From NCBI RefSeq assembly GCF_022965805.1, contig NW_027330916.1, positions 10,001 to 74,000 on the forward strand: DNA of 64,000 bases, written 5' to 3'. Below the pieces are notes generated by a model. It was not told where the DNA came from and did no database searches. It saw nothing but the letters and a program-made list of their open reading frames with translations. The position numbers and the translations under genes are program-made. Below are positions 35,577 to 46,991 of this stretch, piece by piece (position 1 is the first letter of the stretch; the number at the start of each line of letters is the position of its first letter). Source of the stretch: Primulina eburnea. Its lineage: Eukaryota; Streptophyta; Magnoliopsida; Lamiales; Gesneriaceae.

Positions 35577-35688
35577 AACGCAAACAAAGTAGCTGATTGC
35601 CCGAAAAGGAAAGCACCTACTGTAGGACGAGCTTATGTGATGAATGCTGAAGAAGCGGAGGAGGAAGCAGACACTACGCTTATCACGG
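35577..35688 (+). pseudogene. gag: Gag C-terminal remnant of element C (exon 1 end)
   Basis: An open stretch reads NKVADCPKRKAPTVGRAYV then MNAEEAEEEADTTLITG: the end of a zinc knuckle and the gag-protease linker of Del/Tekay-like elements. The rest of gag is deleted. It ends in the first base of a codon (ACG G) directly before GTAACC. If read through, a TAA stop follows after six codons. The frame continues correctly only if 35689-36337 is removed. Confidence 0.75.
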
Positions 35689-36337
35689 GTAACCTAGTTA
35701 TTTAACATTTTTATATTACTTATTATTGCATAAAATGTTAAAATGGTTATTAGAATTGATTTGGGATCGAGTTCTAACCTAATGGAAATTAGGTTGCATG
35801 TTCTACTTAGTTGGATTTAAGTTATGATTTTTGAAACCATAGAAAATGATATGAATTTTGTGCCTTATTTTATGTGAAGGATGTAATAATTCCAAATAAA
35901 AATTTTTAGGGCCAAAATTAAGGAAAATCATAACTAAGGGATTTGTAGGGGATTTCGAAATTCTGAGGACCAAAAGTGCAATTTTCGAGAATTGGAGGTC
36001 TAAAATATAATTGTGATAAATGAGGGACCATTACGAAATTAACCAAAAATGTAAGGAGCATTAATGAAATTACCGAATTCTTAAAGGCCAAAGTGTAATT
36101 TTTGAAATTTCAAGGGACCGTGAATGTAATTATGCGAAAATTTAAGGGCCCAATTGCAACTATCCAAAAATTCGGGGACTAGAATGCAAAAAGTTTGAAA
36201 ATGTAGGGGCTAAAATAGAATTTTCATGAAATGCATAAGTTCAACACGCAATCTTATCTTAACTTTGGGAAAAATTAATGATAGTAAATCCTTAAGTTCA
36301 ACACGAAAATATTTAAAAGACATTTTTTTCGCCGCAG
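35689..36337 (+). other. Putative gag-protease intron of element C
   Basis: Begins G|GTAACC and ends CATTTTTTTCGCCGCAG|G, 649 bases. Removal joins ACG-G to GG-AGG in phase 1, giving LITG-RIIILGVA, which is the standard linker into the protease. Unspliced, the frame closes within six codons. A shorter, partly similar segment (GGTTGCATGTTCTACTTAG here, GATTGCATGTTCTACTCAG in G) lies at the same codon in element G. Confidence 0.65.
35905..36225 (+). repeat. Degenerate minisatellite within the intron of C
   Basis: About ten diverged units of 25-40 bases follow the pattern GGGACCAAAATGCAATTTTCGAAAAT. It explains why this intron is longer than that of G. Confidence 0.65.
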
Positions 36338-37046
36338 GGAGGATCATCATTCTAGGTGTAGCTACCTATGCATTGCTAGATTCAGGAGCTACACATTCTT
36401 TCATATCTGAAACCATCATTAAAAGACTGAAAATTACTCCTCAAGATATGGGTTTGGGTTTCAAGGTTTCTATTCCTTCCGGTGATCAAATGCCCACGTC
36501 TAAGATTGTCAAGAATGTGGAGCTTCGTTTATTCAAGTATGTTGTACGGGCAGATCTTATTGTCCTTCCTATGCCCAAATTCGATATTATACTCGGGATG
36601 TATTTGTTATCAGCAAACGGAGCTTCGATTGATTTCAGTCAGCGATCAGTGTCTATACAACCGCCGAGTGGCAAGTCTTTTGTCTTTGAGGCGGCAAGGA
36701 AAAAGCAAATGCCGCACATTATCTCTTGTCTATGTGGGAGGAAGCTTATTAAGCGGGGATGTCATGCTTATCTAGAATGTGTCACTACAACACATGCATC
36801 TGTCAGTCTGAAGTTAGAAGATGTTGATATTGTTAGGGATTTTCCTAGCGTCTTTCCCGAGGACGTTTCGGGCATTCCGCCCGATCGCGAAGTAGAATTC
36901 TCTATTGATCTAATTCCGGGCACAGTTCCTATATCTAAAGCGCCTTATCATCTAGCACCTGCTGAAATGAAAGAATTAAAAGATCAAATACAGGACTTGC
37001 TAGACACGGGTTTCATTCGCCCTAGTTATTCTCCATGGGACGCTCC
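36338..37046 (+). pseudogene. pol: Protease and pol start of element C, split by G
   Basis: Aspartic protease with ALLDSGATHSFISE (active site DSGATHS), then DIILGMYLLSANGASIDF, where functional copies have DWL. The linker follows with DFPSVFPEDVSGIPPDREVEFSIDL, then the start of reverse transcriptase (PISKAPYHLAPAEMKELKDQ...GFIRPSYSPWDAPV). It is cut at APV by element G and resumes at 55823. The frame is open from 36338 to the junction. Confidence 0.85.
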
Positions 37047-38269
37047 TGTAGAACCCGTAACTTAGACTACGTATAAGCCATGCATAATTCTAGTATTTTA
37101 AATTAAAATGATTTTTTTTCCTTAAGTTAATTATTTAATGCAGTAGTTGATTTTTATCATTTCAGTTAATTCAATGAGGCCGGACTGGAATTGGAGTTTA
37201 GAGATAAAATTTAAGATTCAGAAAATATTTCCAAGATTTAATTTAGCTAGCAAGTAAGTTAATTTAAGTTAAAAAGGAGGTTGAGGAATTATTTTAATTA
37301 CTTGAGGTGAGTAGGAAATAAATTCATTTGATTTCAATTAATTAAGGGATTAGTTCACTAAACTAATTAAAAGATTAGTGAGGCTTTTAAGGGTTATTAA
37401 TTTACTAGATAATCAACAATTCCCCTCCATTTATTAGTTAATTTTTGGTCACTCCTTAGTAGAATAGACAATTATTTTGCCAACTCACCCTTTTTATCTT
37501 TCTTTGTATTTAATGGAGTAGGATAATCCTTCAATTTTTTTTTCCAGCACAATTTAATTAGCATTATCCTATCCTAGTCTAGTATCATGAAGAATAATCG
37601 GCCACCTCACCCCATCCAATCCCTTCAACAAATCATTTGATAGCAACAATTATACAAAATTCAAATAAAGGTAGACTTGGTCACCCTTTTTTATCCCTTT
37701 ATTATTGGATCTCCCCTCACTATCTTAACAACCTTAATCCCTCTCCCACACCACCGAATTCAGTAGCATTTCAGTAGGGTTAACCAAGAAAAAAATCGAG
37801 GGAATTAGTGAGAAAATTCGAGAGCAAGAAGGTAGAAAAGAAAGCGCTTCACTCCTCCGCCCCGGATCGTCTCGCTCTTTCGTTTTTCTTTCAAACGAAA
37901 ATCAAGGCATGTTTATAATCTTTCTTGCTCTTCAGTCAAGTCCTAATATTATTTTTAAACATCACTTGTACATGATTTTATACAAGAAAACCGAAATATA
38001 CATCAAGCCTTTTTGAAATGCATGTGCAGATTTTTTTTCGACTATCATGGCAGCTTCGCGGTTTTCTCAAGTTTTGTGGTTTCAGGTGGATGGTTAGATT
38101 CCAGGCTCACTAGGCTACATCTAGACACATACTAGGGTCTGTCAAGACTGTGATGGTCCATTCAAACAAGCCCTATGCATGACAGAAATCGAAAATAACA
38201 GCAGCTTCTCTTCCTTGCCATTTATGTTTCGAAATTCTGTGTGTGCTGTCAAAGGAGAAAGGATCTGAT

Positions 38270-38850
38270 CTTGGCTGCCCCAAGGGCCTATAGCCATGGT
38301 TAGATCACTTCCCTAGCATGTCTAAGACGTGACTAAGTCGCCCTTTTGGTGGCTTGGTCCATGGTGCGTAGGTTTTTAAATCAAAAGCAAGAACAGCCCC
38401 CTCCCCTTCTTGGTCCTTCGGTTTTTACAGCACTTGTGCTTCGGGTTTTGTGGAATGGTATGGATCTTGGTTGGCCTATGGCCCTCAGCCACGGTTCATA
38501 CCCTACCACTGGATGTCTAAATCGTTCCATGGTGAATGAAATGGCCACTGGAACGACACAAGACAACAAACGAAGCGGAACCCCCCAAGCGCGCAGATTT
38601 CGTTCTCGGCTAGGGGTGGGGTCGTGTTTCTGGTTTGGTTCGGATTGTGACTGGCCTAGGGCCCTTAGCCATGGTTTGAATTATTCCTTGGGATGTTGGT
38701 AAGAGGTTTTGGTCGGTGTTTCAAGCCCCAATGGCCATTAGCCTCGCAAACGACGCAAGCAAACCAAGCACAGTTGCTGTATTTTTGGAGTCGGTTCGGT
38801 GGCTCGTTCGAGTTCTAGATTGGCTTTAGCCTATGGCCTTAGACTGGAAA
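38270..38850 (+). repeat. GGCCTA-GGCC / AGCCATGGTT motif cluster in LTR of G
   Basis: Five diverged units spaced 80-200 bases share GGCCTA(T/G)GGCC followed by TAGCCATGGTT or a close variant, near 38285, 38470, 38655, 38730 and 38825. The corresponding cluster in the 3' LTR lies at about 54040-54630. Confidence 0.65.
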
Positions 38851-39342
38851 GTGCCTCATTGAGTTGGGAAGGTCATGTTTTTGACCGTTTGTCATTCGGA
38901 TCATTTTTGAGGTCGTACGAGAAATTACGATGCGATGTGCCAAATTGACTCTCGAAAGAGCGTTTCATGTTTTGCCTCCATTCACCTAGATTTCGGCCCT
39001 CATCATTTTTGGAGCATTATTTTATCATTTTAGGCATATTTTAATCATGACTACATGATGGTTCAGTGTTGGTTCGGGTTGGTTCGGAGTCATGATTAAA
39101 TACGAAGTCGGTTTGCGTAATTGTCACAGTTTTGAAGGTTATTGCATAGTTTGGTCAAGTAAATCTATTGCATACTTTTCATGACATATTTTGGTTGCAG
39201 CGAGCCTGGGAGCGATCCAATCCAATCAGTAAAATGGGTACAGGATATTTCATTCAGTTATTTAATTATATTACGTGCAAAAATACAAATTTTTAGATTT
39301 ATGCGATATTGTTTGTGGTCACTTTACTATCATGCTCAAGTC

Positions 39343-39483
39343 CGGTCCCCAGTATCGGCCCGGTCACCAGTTACCGATCAGTTCAGTTGTTTCACCCAGT
39401 ACTGTGGCAGTAGTCTGATCAGACGTAAATTCGATCCCCAGTATCGGTCCGGTCCCCAGTATCGGTCAGCTCAGTTCAGTTCA
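39343..39483 (+). repeat. CGGTCCCCAGTATCGG short repeats in LTR of G
   Basis: Three clear copies of CCCCAGTATCGG and one variant (CACCAGTTACCG) lie within 140 bases. The 3' LTR has the same block at about 55119-55260, with two copies changed to CCCCATTATCGG. Confidence 0.75.
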
Positions 39484-40039
39484 GGGACCACATGCGTAGA
39501 TCATAATCTCACCAGAAAATTATTACAAGCTATTTCAGTACAGGGATCTCGGGATCAAACAGTTTCACTATGATTTTCAGTTCAGCTATGCACGTATTAT
39601 AATTAATCTTGACACGACAGTTTTTACGATATGCATCATGACATGATATTTTTACTCCCATGCAAAACTTTATTATTTATTTACTCGTTATTTTCGATAT
39701 ATGCATGTTGAGTCTTTAGACTCACTAGAATTGATTGTTGTAGGTACGGATGATGTCGGGATCGATGGCGGGGACCAGTTAGCTAGCTTGGGTCGGCAGT
39801 AGAGGCACCCGAGGACCTCAGTTTCAGCACTTGCCATTTTATTTTTGATGCTCAAATATTTTATCAGTTGTTGAATACTTTAACTTGTTATTTTGGCAAG
39901 TAATAATTTCTTCCGCTGCTATTTTGAACGTTAAACATTTTATCAGTTTTTGGTATGAATGAGGCACTCCATTTATTTTAAAATAAAAATTTTAAATTTC
40001 CCGTAAATTTTCAAGGAAGGATTTTGAGGCCCTTATAGA

Positions 40040-40053
40040 TGGTATCAGAGCGG
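40040..40053 (+). other. Primer-binding site of element G (initiator Met tRNA)
   Basis: TGGTATCAGAGCGG lies two bases after the 5' LTR; the first 12 bases match the usual plant site. Confidence 0.9.
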
Positions 40054-40280
40054 TGGTTCTGTAAAGGGTGCACTACTACTGACCGCGAGAAGCTCATGAA
40101 GTCACGTCTTTGGTCTGTAAGTTTACATTTGCGCATTTTATTTGAAGCATGAATTATTTTTTTTTACAGCATGATTTCATGAGATATTTTACGCCCAGAT
40201 TTTTATTTGCTCAGTATTTAAATTTAAATAAATTATGGAATTATGCATGTTAGTTACGTATGGGTTATGTATGGAACAGT

Positions 40281-40777
40281 ATGCCCCCTAGACGCATTCT
40301 CGAGCGTAATAGAGACGAGGAGCCTCGCCAAGAGGACAGGGAGGAGCAGAGGCAGGAGAGAGACCTACCACCTCCACCACCGTCTCCACCGGACATGAAT
40401 GCCCAGATGCTGGCTGGGATGACTCAGTTCTTCGCACAGTTTGCGGGGAACAATGCTGTGGTGCCCAAGCCGACAGGACCCGATGCTGTTTACGAGAGAT
40501 TCATGAAGATGCGTCCAAAAGAGTTTTCAGGGACGTCGGACCCCATGATTGCCGGGGGCTGGATCAAGTCCCTCGAGGTTATCTTTGATTTCATGGAGCT
40601 TGGCGATGCGGATCGAGTTCGTTGTGCCTCTTATCTTTTCGGAGGAGAAGCCCGCTTATGGTGGGAAGGAGCTTCAGTAGCCCTTGACTTGGCTACCCTG
40701 ACTTGGGCACGTTTCACGGAGGTTTTCTACTCCAAATATTTTACAGAGGAGGTGCGTAACAGGTTGACCACTGAGTT
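40281..40777 (+). pseudogene. gag: Gag of element G, 5' part
   Basis: Start MPPRRILERNRDEEP (Met 40281 preferred over the in-frame Met at 40260, because MPPRR/MPPKR is the usual start in these elements, including F). It has an acidic/basic tail, a proline run, then the gag domain: FMKMRPKEFSGTSDP, GGWIKSLEVIF, RLWWEGA near residue 125, and FYSKYFTEEVRNRL. The frame is cut by the insertion of F at a Glu-Phe codon pair and continues at 48614 in the same frame after one copy of GAGTT. Confidence 0.88.
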
Positions 40778-42394
40778 TGTAATAGCCGAGCCCGGTGTAC
40801 GGTACGGTTTAAGCTTTATTGTGTTAATTGGGTTTATGATTAGATGATTATAGTTGTGTTTTGGGCTATAGTATTATTGGTTATTATTTATTTGAGGTGT
40901 TAGTTGGTGTTGATTGTTCGTTTCAGCGTTTCGAATCGATTTTTAGTTGTTTTGTTACTGTTCATTGCCGTGAGTAGAGTGCACCCGCGCTCTTAGATGA
41001 GTGCCCCCGCGGTGTACTATTCATGATTTTGGTTTTGGAGGGCCGTGGCATCACCGCACCCGCGGCAGTGCAAGGACCGCACCCGCGGTGTGCACCGCAC
41101 CCGCGGTAATTGTAGCACCGCACCCGCGGTGATCGTGCATGAGAATTATTTTGGTATGCCGTGAGCATGGCGCACCCGCGGTGCTTGTGTTGGCGCACCC
41201 GCGGTGTAAGTATGGGCGAGTTATTTAGTACCTTTTTGATTGAGTTGACTTCATTCCATACCTTATCCTATCTACTTTTCGAGATTTTCTCTCAAATACC
41301 AAGGGTTTTCATCCATTTCTTTTGCTTCCTATCTTTGATTCTTGGCTTTGTTTGGATTTCCGACTTGAGATCAACGTTCTCCATGGTATAAGGAAGCTTA
41401 GGTAAGTTTTTGGTGCGATTCTAACGAGGTTTTGAGTTAAGGGTTATTTTGGATTTGATGTTTGAGTTGTTTAATGGATTATTTGGCTTGTACTTGTGGA
41501 TCTAGAGTTGATATTGGTGTTATTTATGGATTATTGTTGTAGGTGGTGTACCAAGAGCTTATTTGAGGTGTTCTATTGGTAGTAAGTGGAATTTCATCCT
41601 TTTTGCTCACATGATATTATATGTATTGTGTTTTAAAGGTTTCAAAGTGTTATTCCCTTCCATTGATCCATTGCTATGTATTCATTTCATTGATTATCTA
41701 TTGGAGGCATTGTATGTCTCACCATTGTTATAAAGGGAATACAAGAAATATTATGAGATTGCGAAACGACGGCCTTAAATGCTATTGAGAATTCAAATGT
41801 TTTATTGGATTGATTTATCATAGCCATGGCATTGCATGCAATTAGATGATCATCGACCATAGGCTTTTATCCCCTCACAGTTATCGATTTATATCGATGG
41901 GATATTGGCAACCACAGTTACAGATACTATTGATATCAATCCAACCATAGAAAAGAGAATACCATCGTATTGCTATCTATTGCTATGCTATTGCTACAGT
42001 TATTGCTACAGTATTCATGTTTCAGAGTCGATGGTATTTATGATTTAAAAGCCATGTTTTACAGAGTATACTATGTATCATTGCTATGTAAGAGTTCCAC
42101 TTGCTGAGATTTATTCTCATTTCAGTTATTTTCATGTGATGCAGATAAGAACGACGGACCGGGACGTTGACTGTGGATGGGGGTCATATGCATACGAAGA
42201 TTGGAAGGATGATTATTTTGTATCATTTTGTAGCATGATCACACTAATGATATTTTGTATTTTGTTATGTCATTGGAATGATCATGTTGTTATTTTGTAA
42301 GCACTTTTATGAAATGTATTTTGAAACTCCTTCCATTTGAAAGAAAATATTAAATTCCGCTGTATTTTTAATTGTATCGGGTCAGGGTGTCACA
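40778..42394 (+). repeat. 5' LTR of element F
   Basis: 1617 bases, TGTAATAGCCGAG to GGGTGTCACA. A GC-rich inverted-repeat cluster lies at 40979-41206, and a TGAGA-TTTAT-TCTCA hairpin near 42106-42120. No frame over 80 codons. Confidence 0.97.
40979..41206 (+). repeat. CACCGCACCCGCGGTG inverted-repeat cluster in 5' LTR of F
   Basis: About eight units of CGCACCCGCGGTG. The full form has arms CACCGC and GCGGTG around ACCC. Spacing is 6-45 bases. The identical cluster is at 47193-47420. Confidence 0.92.
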
Positions 42395-42399
42395 TTTAG

Positions 42400-42412
42400 T
42401 GGTATCAGAGCA
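42400..42412 (+). other. Primer-binding site of element F (initiator Met tRNA)
   Basis: TGGTATCAGAGCA begins 5 bases after the 5' LTR. Confidence 0.95.
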
Positions 42413-42526
42413 CCGGTTCTTCGGACCAATGCATATGACTTCGTCTACTTTCAACTGTCCGGGTATGTTTTCTTGCATCTATTCATTGTTATTTATTGAT
42501 TGGTGTCTTGTGAGCAATTGTAGAGT

Positions 42527-45500
42527 ATGCCTCCTAAGCGTAAGGCGGCAGAGGGTGAGGATAGTTCTTCCTCGAGAGTTGTCGACGAGTTCGGCAAGTT
42601 GCTTAAGGAGCAGGCCAAGGTGCATAGCGATCAGATTCAGCAGTTGCTCCGATTGCAAGGAGCAGGTCAGGGTCGAGGCCAAGTGAGAGGTCAAGTTGCT
42701 CAGGCCGTTGGCACTGATGCCGTCTTTTCTGCTTTCAAGAGAATGGATCCACCGGAATTCGCAGGTAGCACCGATCCTCTAGTTGCTGTCGAGTGGGTCA
42801 AGGCGCTTGAAGCTATCTTCGATCATCTCCAGTCCGAGGATAAAGACAGGATTAGCTGTGCAGTGTTCTTGCTGGTTAAAGCTGCACGTATCTGGTGGAA
42901 TGCTACGAAAGTTGGAGTAGATGTTGCGACACTGAAGTGGTCAGAGTTCACAGATTTGTTCTATGACAAGTATTTCCCCGACGCACTTCGAGCGAAGAAG
43001 GTTACGGAGTTCTTGGAGCTTCGACAGGGGAGCTTGGATGTTGGCCAGTATATTTTGAAGTTCGAGGAGGGTTGTCTTTTTGCTCCGTATGTTGCATCCA
43101 ATGACAAAGACAAAGGCGCTCATTTCATTCGAGGCCTTAGAGCTGAGATTCGTCGTGACATCAACATGTCCAAGGCTGTTACTTTCAAGGAGATTGTGTC
43201 CAAAGCTTTGTTGGCCGAGCAGGATGAGAAGGACATTGCCCGGGAGAGGCAAGAGAGACACCAGGCCATTGCTCAGAGAGGCCAGGGTTCTAATCAGAGG
43301 GGCAGGGATCGTTTCAAGGGCAAGGGCAAGATGGAGTCGAGTCCTAGACCTCCGCCAGTTCCAGTTCCATTTGATCCTGAGAAGCCGCAGTGTCCAAAGT
43401 GTGGTAAGCATCATCGAGGAGAGTGCAGATTGGGCACTCATACTTGTTTTCGTTGTGGCGCGGCAGGCCACGTTGCCAGGAATTGCCCGAGGGGAGATAG
43501 CCAAGGGAAGGTGCAGGGTCGTATCTTTTCCATGACGAAGGAAGGTATTAATCGTGAATCTTCATTGATCCTTAGTACTATTTTGATTTCAGGCAGAGTA
43601 GCTACTACTTTGATTGATACTGGTGCTACTCATTCTTTTATGTCGGAATTATTTTTGAGATCTTTGGGTATAGTTCCTTCTATTCTTCCCCTTCATCTTA
43701 ATGTTGTTTTGCCTTCGGGGGACGTGTTGTGCCCGACATCGATTGTCTTTGCGTGCCCTGTTCGTATTGAGGAGCGAGTTGTCTTCGCTGATTTGATTGT
43801 TATCCCTATGGTTGCTTTCGACGTTATTCTTGGCATGGATTGGCTTTCGACTTACCGTGCAGTTATCGATTGTGTTGCTAAGAAGGTGACTTTTGCAGAT
43901 GATGGCCAGGGAGGAGCGCTCGCCAGTGCAGGTACTTCGCTGGTCCTTCCTTTTATTTCTTGTCTTGAGGCTGAGAGATTGTTGTGTAGAGGTTGCGATG
44001 GATTTCTTGCTTCTATTGTGGATGTTGATAGATTGATTAAGTTGAATGTAGATGATATTGATGTGGTGAGGGAGTTTGCTGATGTGTTTGAGGATGATGT
44101 TCCGGGTTTGCCGCCGGATAGGGATGTTGAGTTTGTGATCGATTTAGCTCCAGGTACGGTTCCTATCTCTAAGGCTCCGTACAGGATGGCCCCTACCGAG
44201 ATGAAGGAGTTGAAGACTCAGTTGCAGGATCTTTTAGACAAAGGCTTTATTCGTCCGAGTTCTTCGCCTTGGGGAGCTCCGGTTCTGTTTGTCAAGAAGA
44301 AGGATGGTTCCTTGCGGCTGTGTATCGACTACAGGGAGCTCAACAAAGTGACTGTCAAGAACAAGTATCCGTTGCCTCGGATAGATGATTTGTTTGATCA
44401 GCTCCATGGTGCCACTGTGTTCTCGAAGATTGATCTTCGGTCTGGCTACTATCAGTTGAAGGTTAGGGAGTCTGATATCCCTAAGACAGCTTTCCGGACC
44501 AGGTATGGTCACTATGAGTTTCTTGTGATGTCTTTTGGTTTGACCAATGCCCCTTCAGTCTTCATGGACCTGATGAACCGTGTGTTCAAGCCTTATCTGG
44601 ATAGCTTCGTCATTGTCTTCATTGACGATATCTTGATCTATTCCAAGACCAGAGAGCTTCATGCCGAGCATCTCAGAGTTGTTCTTCAGTTGTTGCGAGA
44701 GAAGAGATTGTTTGCCAAGCTGAAGAAGTGTGAGTTTTGGCTGGATCAGATTTCTTTTCTAGGCCATGTTGTTTCGAGAGATGGCATTGCTGTTGATCCA
44801 TTGAAGATAGAGGCGATTCAGAGTTGGCCTATTCCTACCACTGTTTCAGAGGTTCGCAGTTTCCTTGGTTTGGCAGGTTACTATCGTCGTTTCATTTCAG
44901 GTTTCTCTAAGATTGCCCTGCCATTGTCCAATCTGACGAGGAAGACTGTGAAGTTCGAGTGGTCTATTGATTGCCAGAGTGCATTTCAGGAGTTGAAGGA
45001 CAGATTGACGACAGCTCCTGTTCTTTCTTTGCCCAGTGGTTCAGAGGACTTTGTTGTCTATACCGATGCGTCGAAGAGAGGCCTTGGTGCAGTGTTGATG
45101 CAGAGAGGTAAGGTCATTGCCTATGCGTCTCGTCAGTTGAAAGATTATGAGAAGAATTATCCGACGCATGATTTGGAGCTCGCAGCTGTGGTTTTCGCCC
45201 TGAAGATTTGGAGACATTATCTGTATGGCGAAAAGTGTGAGATCTTTACAGACCACAAGAGTTTGAAGTATTTGTTCTCGCAGAAAGAGCTCAACATGAG
45301 GCAGAGGAGGTGGTTAGAGCTGGTCAAGGATTATGATGTGACCATCAGCTATCACCCAGGGAAGGCGAATGTGGTGGCTGATGCTTTGAGCCGCAAATCG
45401 AGTGCTTCTTTGAGTTCTTTGATTCAGAGACCATTGTTGATGGATTTGCAGAGAGAGGAGATTGATCTAGTGATTCCAGGTACCATTGCTCGCTTTTCAG

Positions 45501-46951
45501 CGTTGGTCATTCGATCTACTTTGACGGACAGGATCCGTAGAGAGCAGTCGACTGATGTTCAGTTGACAGAGTTGAGAGCTAGAGCTGAGGCTAGAGGGAA
45601 TTCAGAGTTTAGTCTGAATGGTGATGGTTTGGTGACTTTCAGAGGCCGTATTTGTGTTCCTTCTGGCGACGATATTCGTAGAGACGTCTTGACAGAGGCT
45701 CATACCGCACCTTATTCGATTCATCCAGGCAGTACGAAGATGTATCAGGATCTTCGTCGACTTTACTGGTGGCCAGGTATGAAGAAAGATATTGCTTTGT
45801 TCATTTCTCAGTGCCTTACTTGTCAGCAGGTTAAGATTGAGCATCAGAGACCTGCTGGGACATTGCTATCTTTGCCGATTCCTCAGTGGAAGTGGGAGCA
45901 CATCACCATGGATTTCGTGACTGGTCTGCCCAGAGTTCAGAGGGGTTATAATTCCATTTGGGTCATTGTTGATAGATTGACCAAGTCGGCTCATTTTCTC
46001 CCAGTCAAGACGACGTATTCGATGTCTCAGTATGCCGAGGACTACATTGCCGAGATTGTTAGACTTCATGGTGTGCCCGTGTCGATTGTGTCTGATCGTG
46101 ACCCTAGATTTACCTCCGAGTTTTGGAAGAGTCTTCACAGAGCTTTGGGTTCTCGATTAGCTTTCAGTACAGCTTATCATCCTCAGAGCGACGGTCAGTC
46201 AGAGAGAGTCATTCAGATTCTGGAGGATATGCTCAGAGCTTGTACTATTGACTATTCTGGTAGTTGGGATTCTAAGCTGCCACTTGTGGAGTTCACGTAC
46301 AACAATAGCTACCAGGCGACGATTGGCATGGCACCGTATGAGGCACTTTATGGCAGGAAGTGCAGATCCCCTTTGTTTTGGGATGAGGTTGGAGAGAGGA
46401 AGATGTTGGGTCCCGAGTTGGTCCAGCAGACTGCCGATGTTGTTGCAGTTATCAGAGAGAGGATGAAGACTGCTCAGTCGAGGCAGAAGAGTTATGCAGA
46501 TGTTCGTCGCAGACCTTTGAAGTTCGAGGTTGGCGATCATGTTTTTCTGAAGATAGCACCTCTCAAGGGTGTGATGAGATTTGGCAAGAAGGGCAAGTTG
46601 AGTCCTAGATTCATTGGTCCATTTGAGATATTGGACAGAGTTGGTGACCGAGCCTACAGATTAGCCCTACCGCCCGATCTTGACAGAGTCCATAATGTGT
46701 TTCATGTATCGATGCTCAGGAAGTATATTGCAGATCCTTCCCATGTTCTTCGCCACGAGCCATTGGACTTGACGCCGAATTTGACTTACCAAGAGATTCC
46801 GGTCCAGATTTTGGATCGCACTGTTAGAGTATTGAGGAACAAAGAGATCGGCATCGTTAAAGTCCTTTGGAGGAACCATTTGATCGAGGAGGCTACGTGG
46901 GAACCAGAGACTGAGATGAGGGAGAGGTATCCTGAGTTGTTCGTGCCGTGA
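42527..46951 (+). CDS. gag-pol: Gag-Pol polyprotein of element F
   Basis: A single 1474-residue frame encoding all retrotransposon proteins in gypsy order. Gag (about 1-330): [16 protein letters not shown], zinc knuckles [12 protein letters not shown] and [14 protein letters not shown] (about 306-319). Protease: [10 protein letters not shown] (about 362). Reverse transcriptase: [19 protein letters not shown], catalytic FIDD (about 698-701). RNase H: VYTDAS (about 845) and DHKSLKYLF. Integrase: zinc-binding H-H-C-C (LTCQQVK), catalytic Asp in MDFVTGLP, Asp in SDRDPRF and Glu in DGQSERV spaced about 35 apart. The C-terminal chromodomain-like end is [16 protein letters not shown]...RYPELF, which in Del/Tekay chromoviruses is thought to guide insertion to heterochromatin. 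Start: the Met after a 114-base leader. Gag is fused to pol without frameshift, stop or intron, unlike C and G. Confidence 0.96.
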   Translation: MPPKRKAAEGEDSSSSRVVDEFGKLLKEQAKVHSDQIQQLLRLQGAGQGRGQVRGQVAQAVGTDAVFSAFKRMDPPEFAGSTDPLVAVEWVKALEAIFDHLQSEDKDRISCAVFLLVKAARIWWNATKVGVDVATLKWSEFTDLFYDKYFPDALRAKKVTEFLELRQGSLDVGQYILKFEEGCLFAPYVASNDKDKGAHFIRGLRAEIRRDINMSKAVTFKEIVSKALLAEQDEKDIARERQERHQAIAQRGQGSNQRGRDRFKGKGKMESSPRPPPVPVPFDPEKPQCPKCGKHHRGECRLGTHTCFRCGAAGHVARNCPRGDSQGKVQGRIFSMTKEGINRESSLILSTILISGRVATTLIDTGATHSFMSELFLRSLGIVPSILPLHLNVVLPSGDVLCPTSIVFACPVRIEERVVFADLIVIPMVAFDVILGMDWLSTYRAVIDCVAKKVTFADDGQGGALASAGTSLVLPFISCLEAERLLCRGCDGFLASIVDVDRLIKLNVDDIDVVREFADVFEDDVPGLPPDRDVEFVIDLAPGTVPISKAPYRMAPTEMKELKTQLQDLLDKGFIRPSSSPWGAPVLFVKKKDGSLRLCIDYRELNKVTVKNKYPLPRIDDLFDQLHGATVFSKIDLRSGYYQLKVRESDIPKTAFRTRYGHYEFLVMSFGLTNAPSVFMDLMNRVFKPYLDSFVIVFIDDILIYSKTRELHAEHLRVVLQLLREKRLFAKLKKCEFWLDQISFLGHVVSRDGIAVDPLKIEAIQSWPIPTTVSEVRSFLGLAGYYRRFISGFSKIALPLSNLTRKTVKFEWSIDCQSAFQELKDRLTTAPVLSLPSGSEDFVVYTDASKRGLGAVLMQRGKVIAYASRQLKDYEKNYPTHDLELAAVVFALKIWRHYLYGEKCEIFTDHKSLKYLFSQKELNMRQRRWLELVKDYDVTISYHPGKANVVADALSRKSSASLSSLIQRPLLMDLQREEIDLVIPGTIARFSALVIRSTLTDRIRREQSTDVQLTELRARAEARGNSEFSLNGDGLVTFRGRICVPSGDDIRRDVLTEAHTAPYSIHPGSTKMYQDLRRLYWWPGMKKDIALFISQCLTCQQVKIEHQRPAGTLLSLPIPQWKWEHITMDFVTGLPRVQRGYNSIWVIVDRLTKSAHFLPVKTTYSMSQYAEDYIAEIVRLHGVPVSIVSDRDPRFTSEFWKSLHRALGSRLAFSTAYHPQSDGQSERVIQILEDMLRACTIDYSGSWDSKLPLVEFTYNNSYQATIGMAPYEALYGRKCRSPLFWDEVGERKMLGPELVQQTADVVAVIRERMKTAQSRQKSYADVRRRPLKFEVGDHVFLKIAPLKGVMRFGKKGKLSPRFIGPFEILDRVGDRAYRLALPPDLDRVHNVFHVSMLRKYIADPSHVLRHEPLDLTPNLTYQEIPVQILDRTVRVLRNKEIGIVKVLWRNHLIEEATWEPETEMRERYPELFVP

Positions 46952-46955
46952 CGTC

Positions 46956-46973
46956 AATTTCGAGGACGAAATT
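46956..46973 (+). other. Post-pol hairpin of element F
   Basis: Arms AATTTCG and CGAAATT around AGGA, starting five bases after the stop codon. Confidence 0.75.
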
Positions 46974-46978
46974 CCTCT

Positions 46979-46991
46979 AAGGAGGGGAGAT
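46979..46991 (+). other. Polypurine tract of element F
   Basis: AAGGAGGGGAGAT directly precedes the 3' LTR start TGTAATAG. Confidence 0.9.

Larger units (their letters stand above)
37047..40037 (+). repeat. 5' LTR of element G
   Basis: 2991 bases, beginning TGTA and ending TATA instead of the usual ACA; both LTRs agree. It contains repeated GGCCTATGGCC/AGCCATGGTT motifs at 38270-38850, CCCAGTATCGG repeats at 39343-39483 and the palindrome TGAGTCTTTAGACTCA at 39709-39724. No coding frame is supported. Confidence 0.92.

Noticed and set aside
36226..36337. Upstream ATG at 36226 as start of the protease frame in C
   Set aside because: The sequence before 36338 has no protease similarity and lies in the putative intron; homology begins exactly after the CCGCAG acceptor.
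40962..41198. Identical small frames in both LTRs of F (also 41161-41391 and 42073-42300)
   Set aside because: They are identical only because the LTRs are. They cross the GC cluster or non-coding LTR sequence and have no recognised domain.
42941..43504. 187-codon minus-strand frame within gag of F
   Set aside because: It is the shadow of the well-supported Gag-Pol frame on the other strand.
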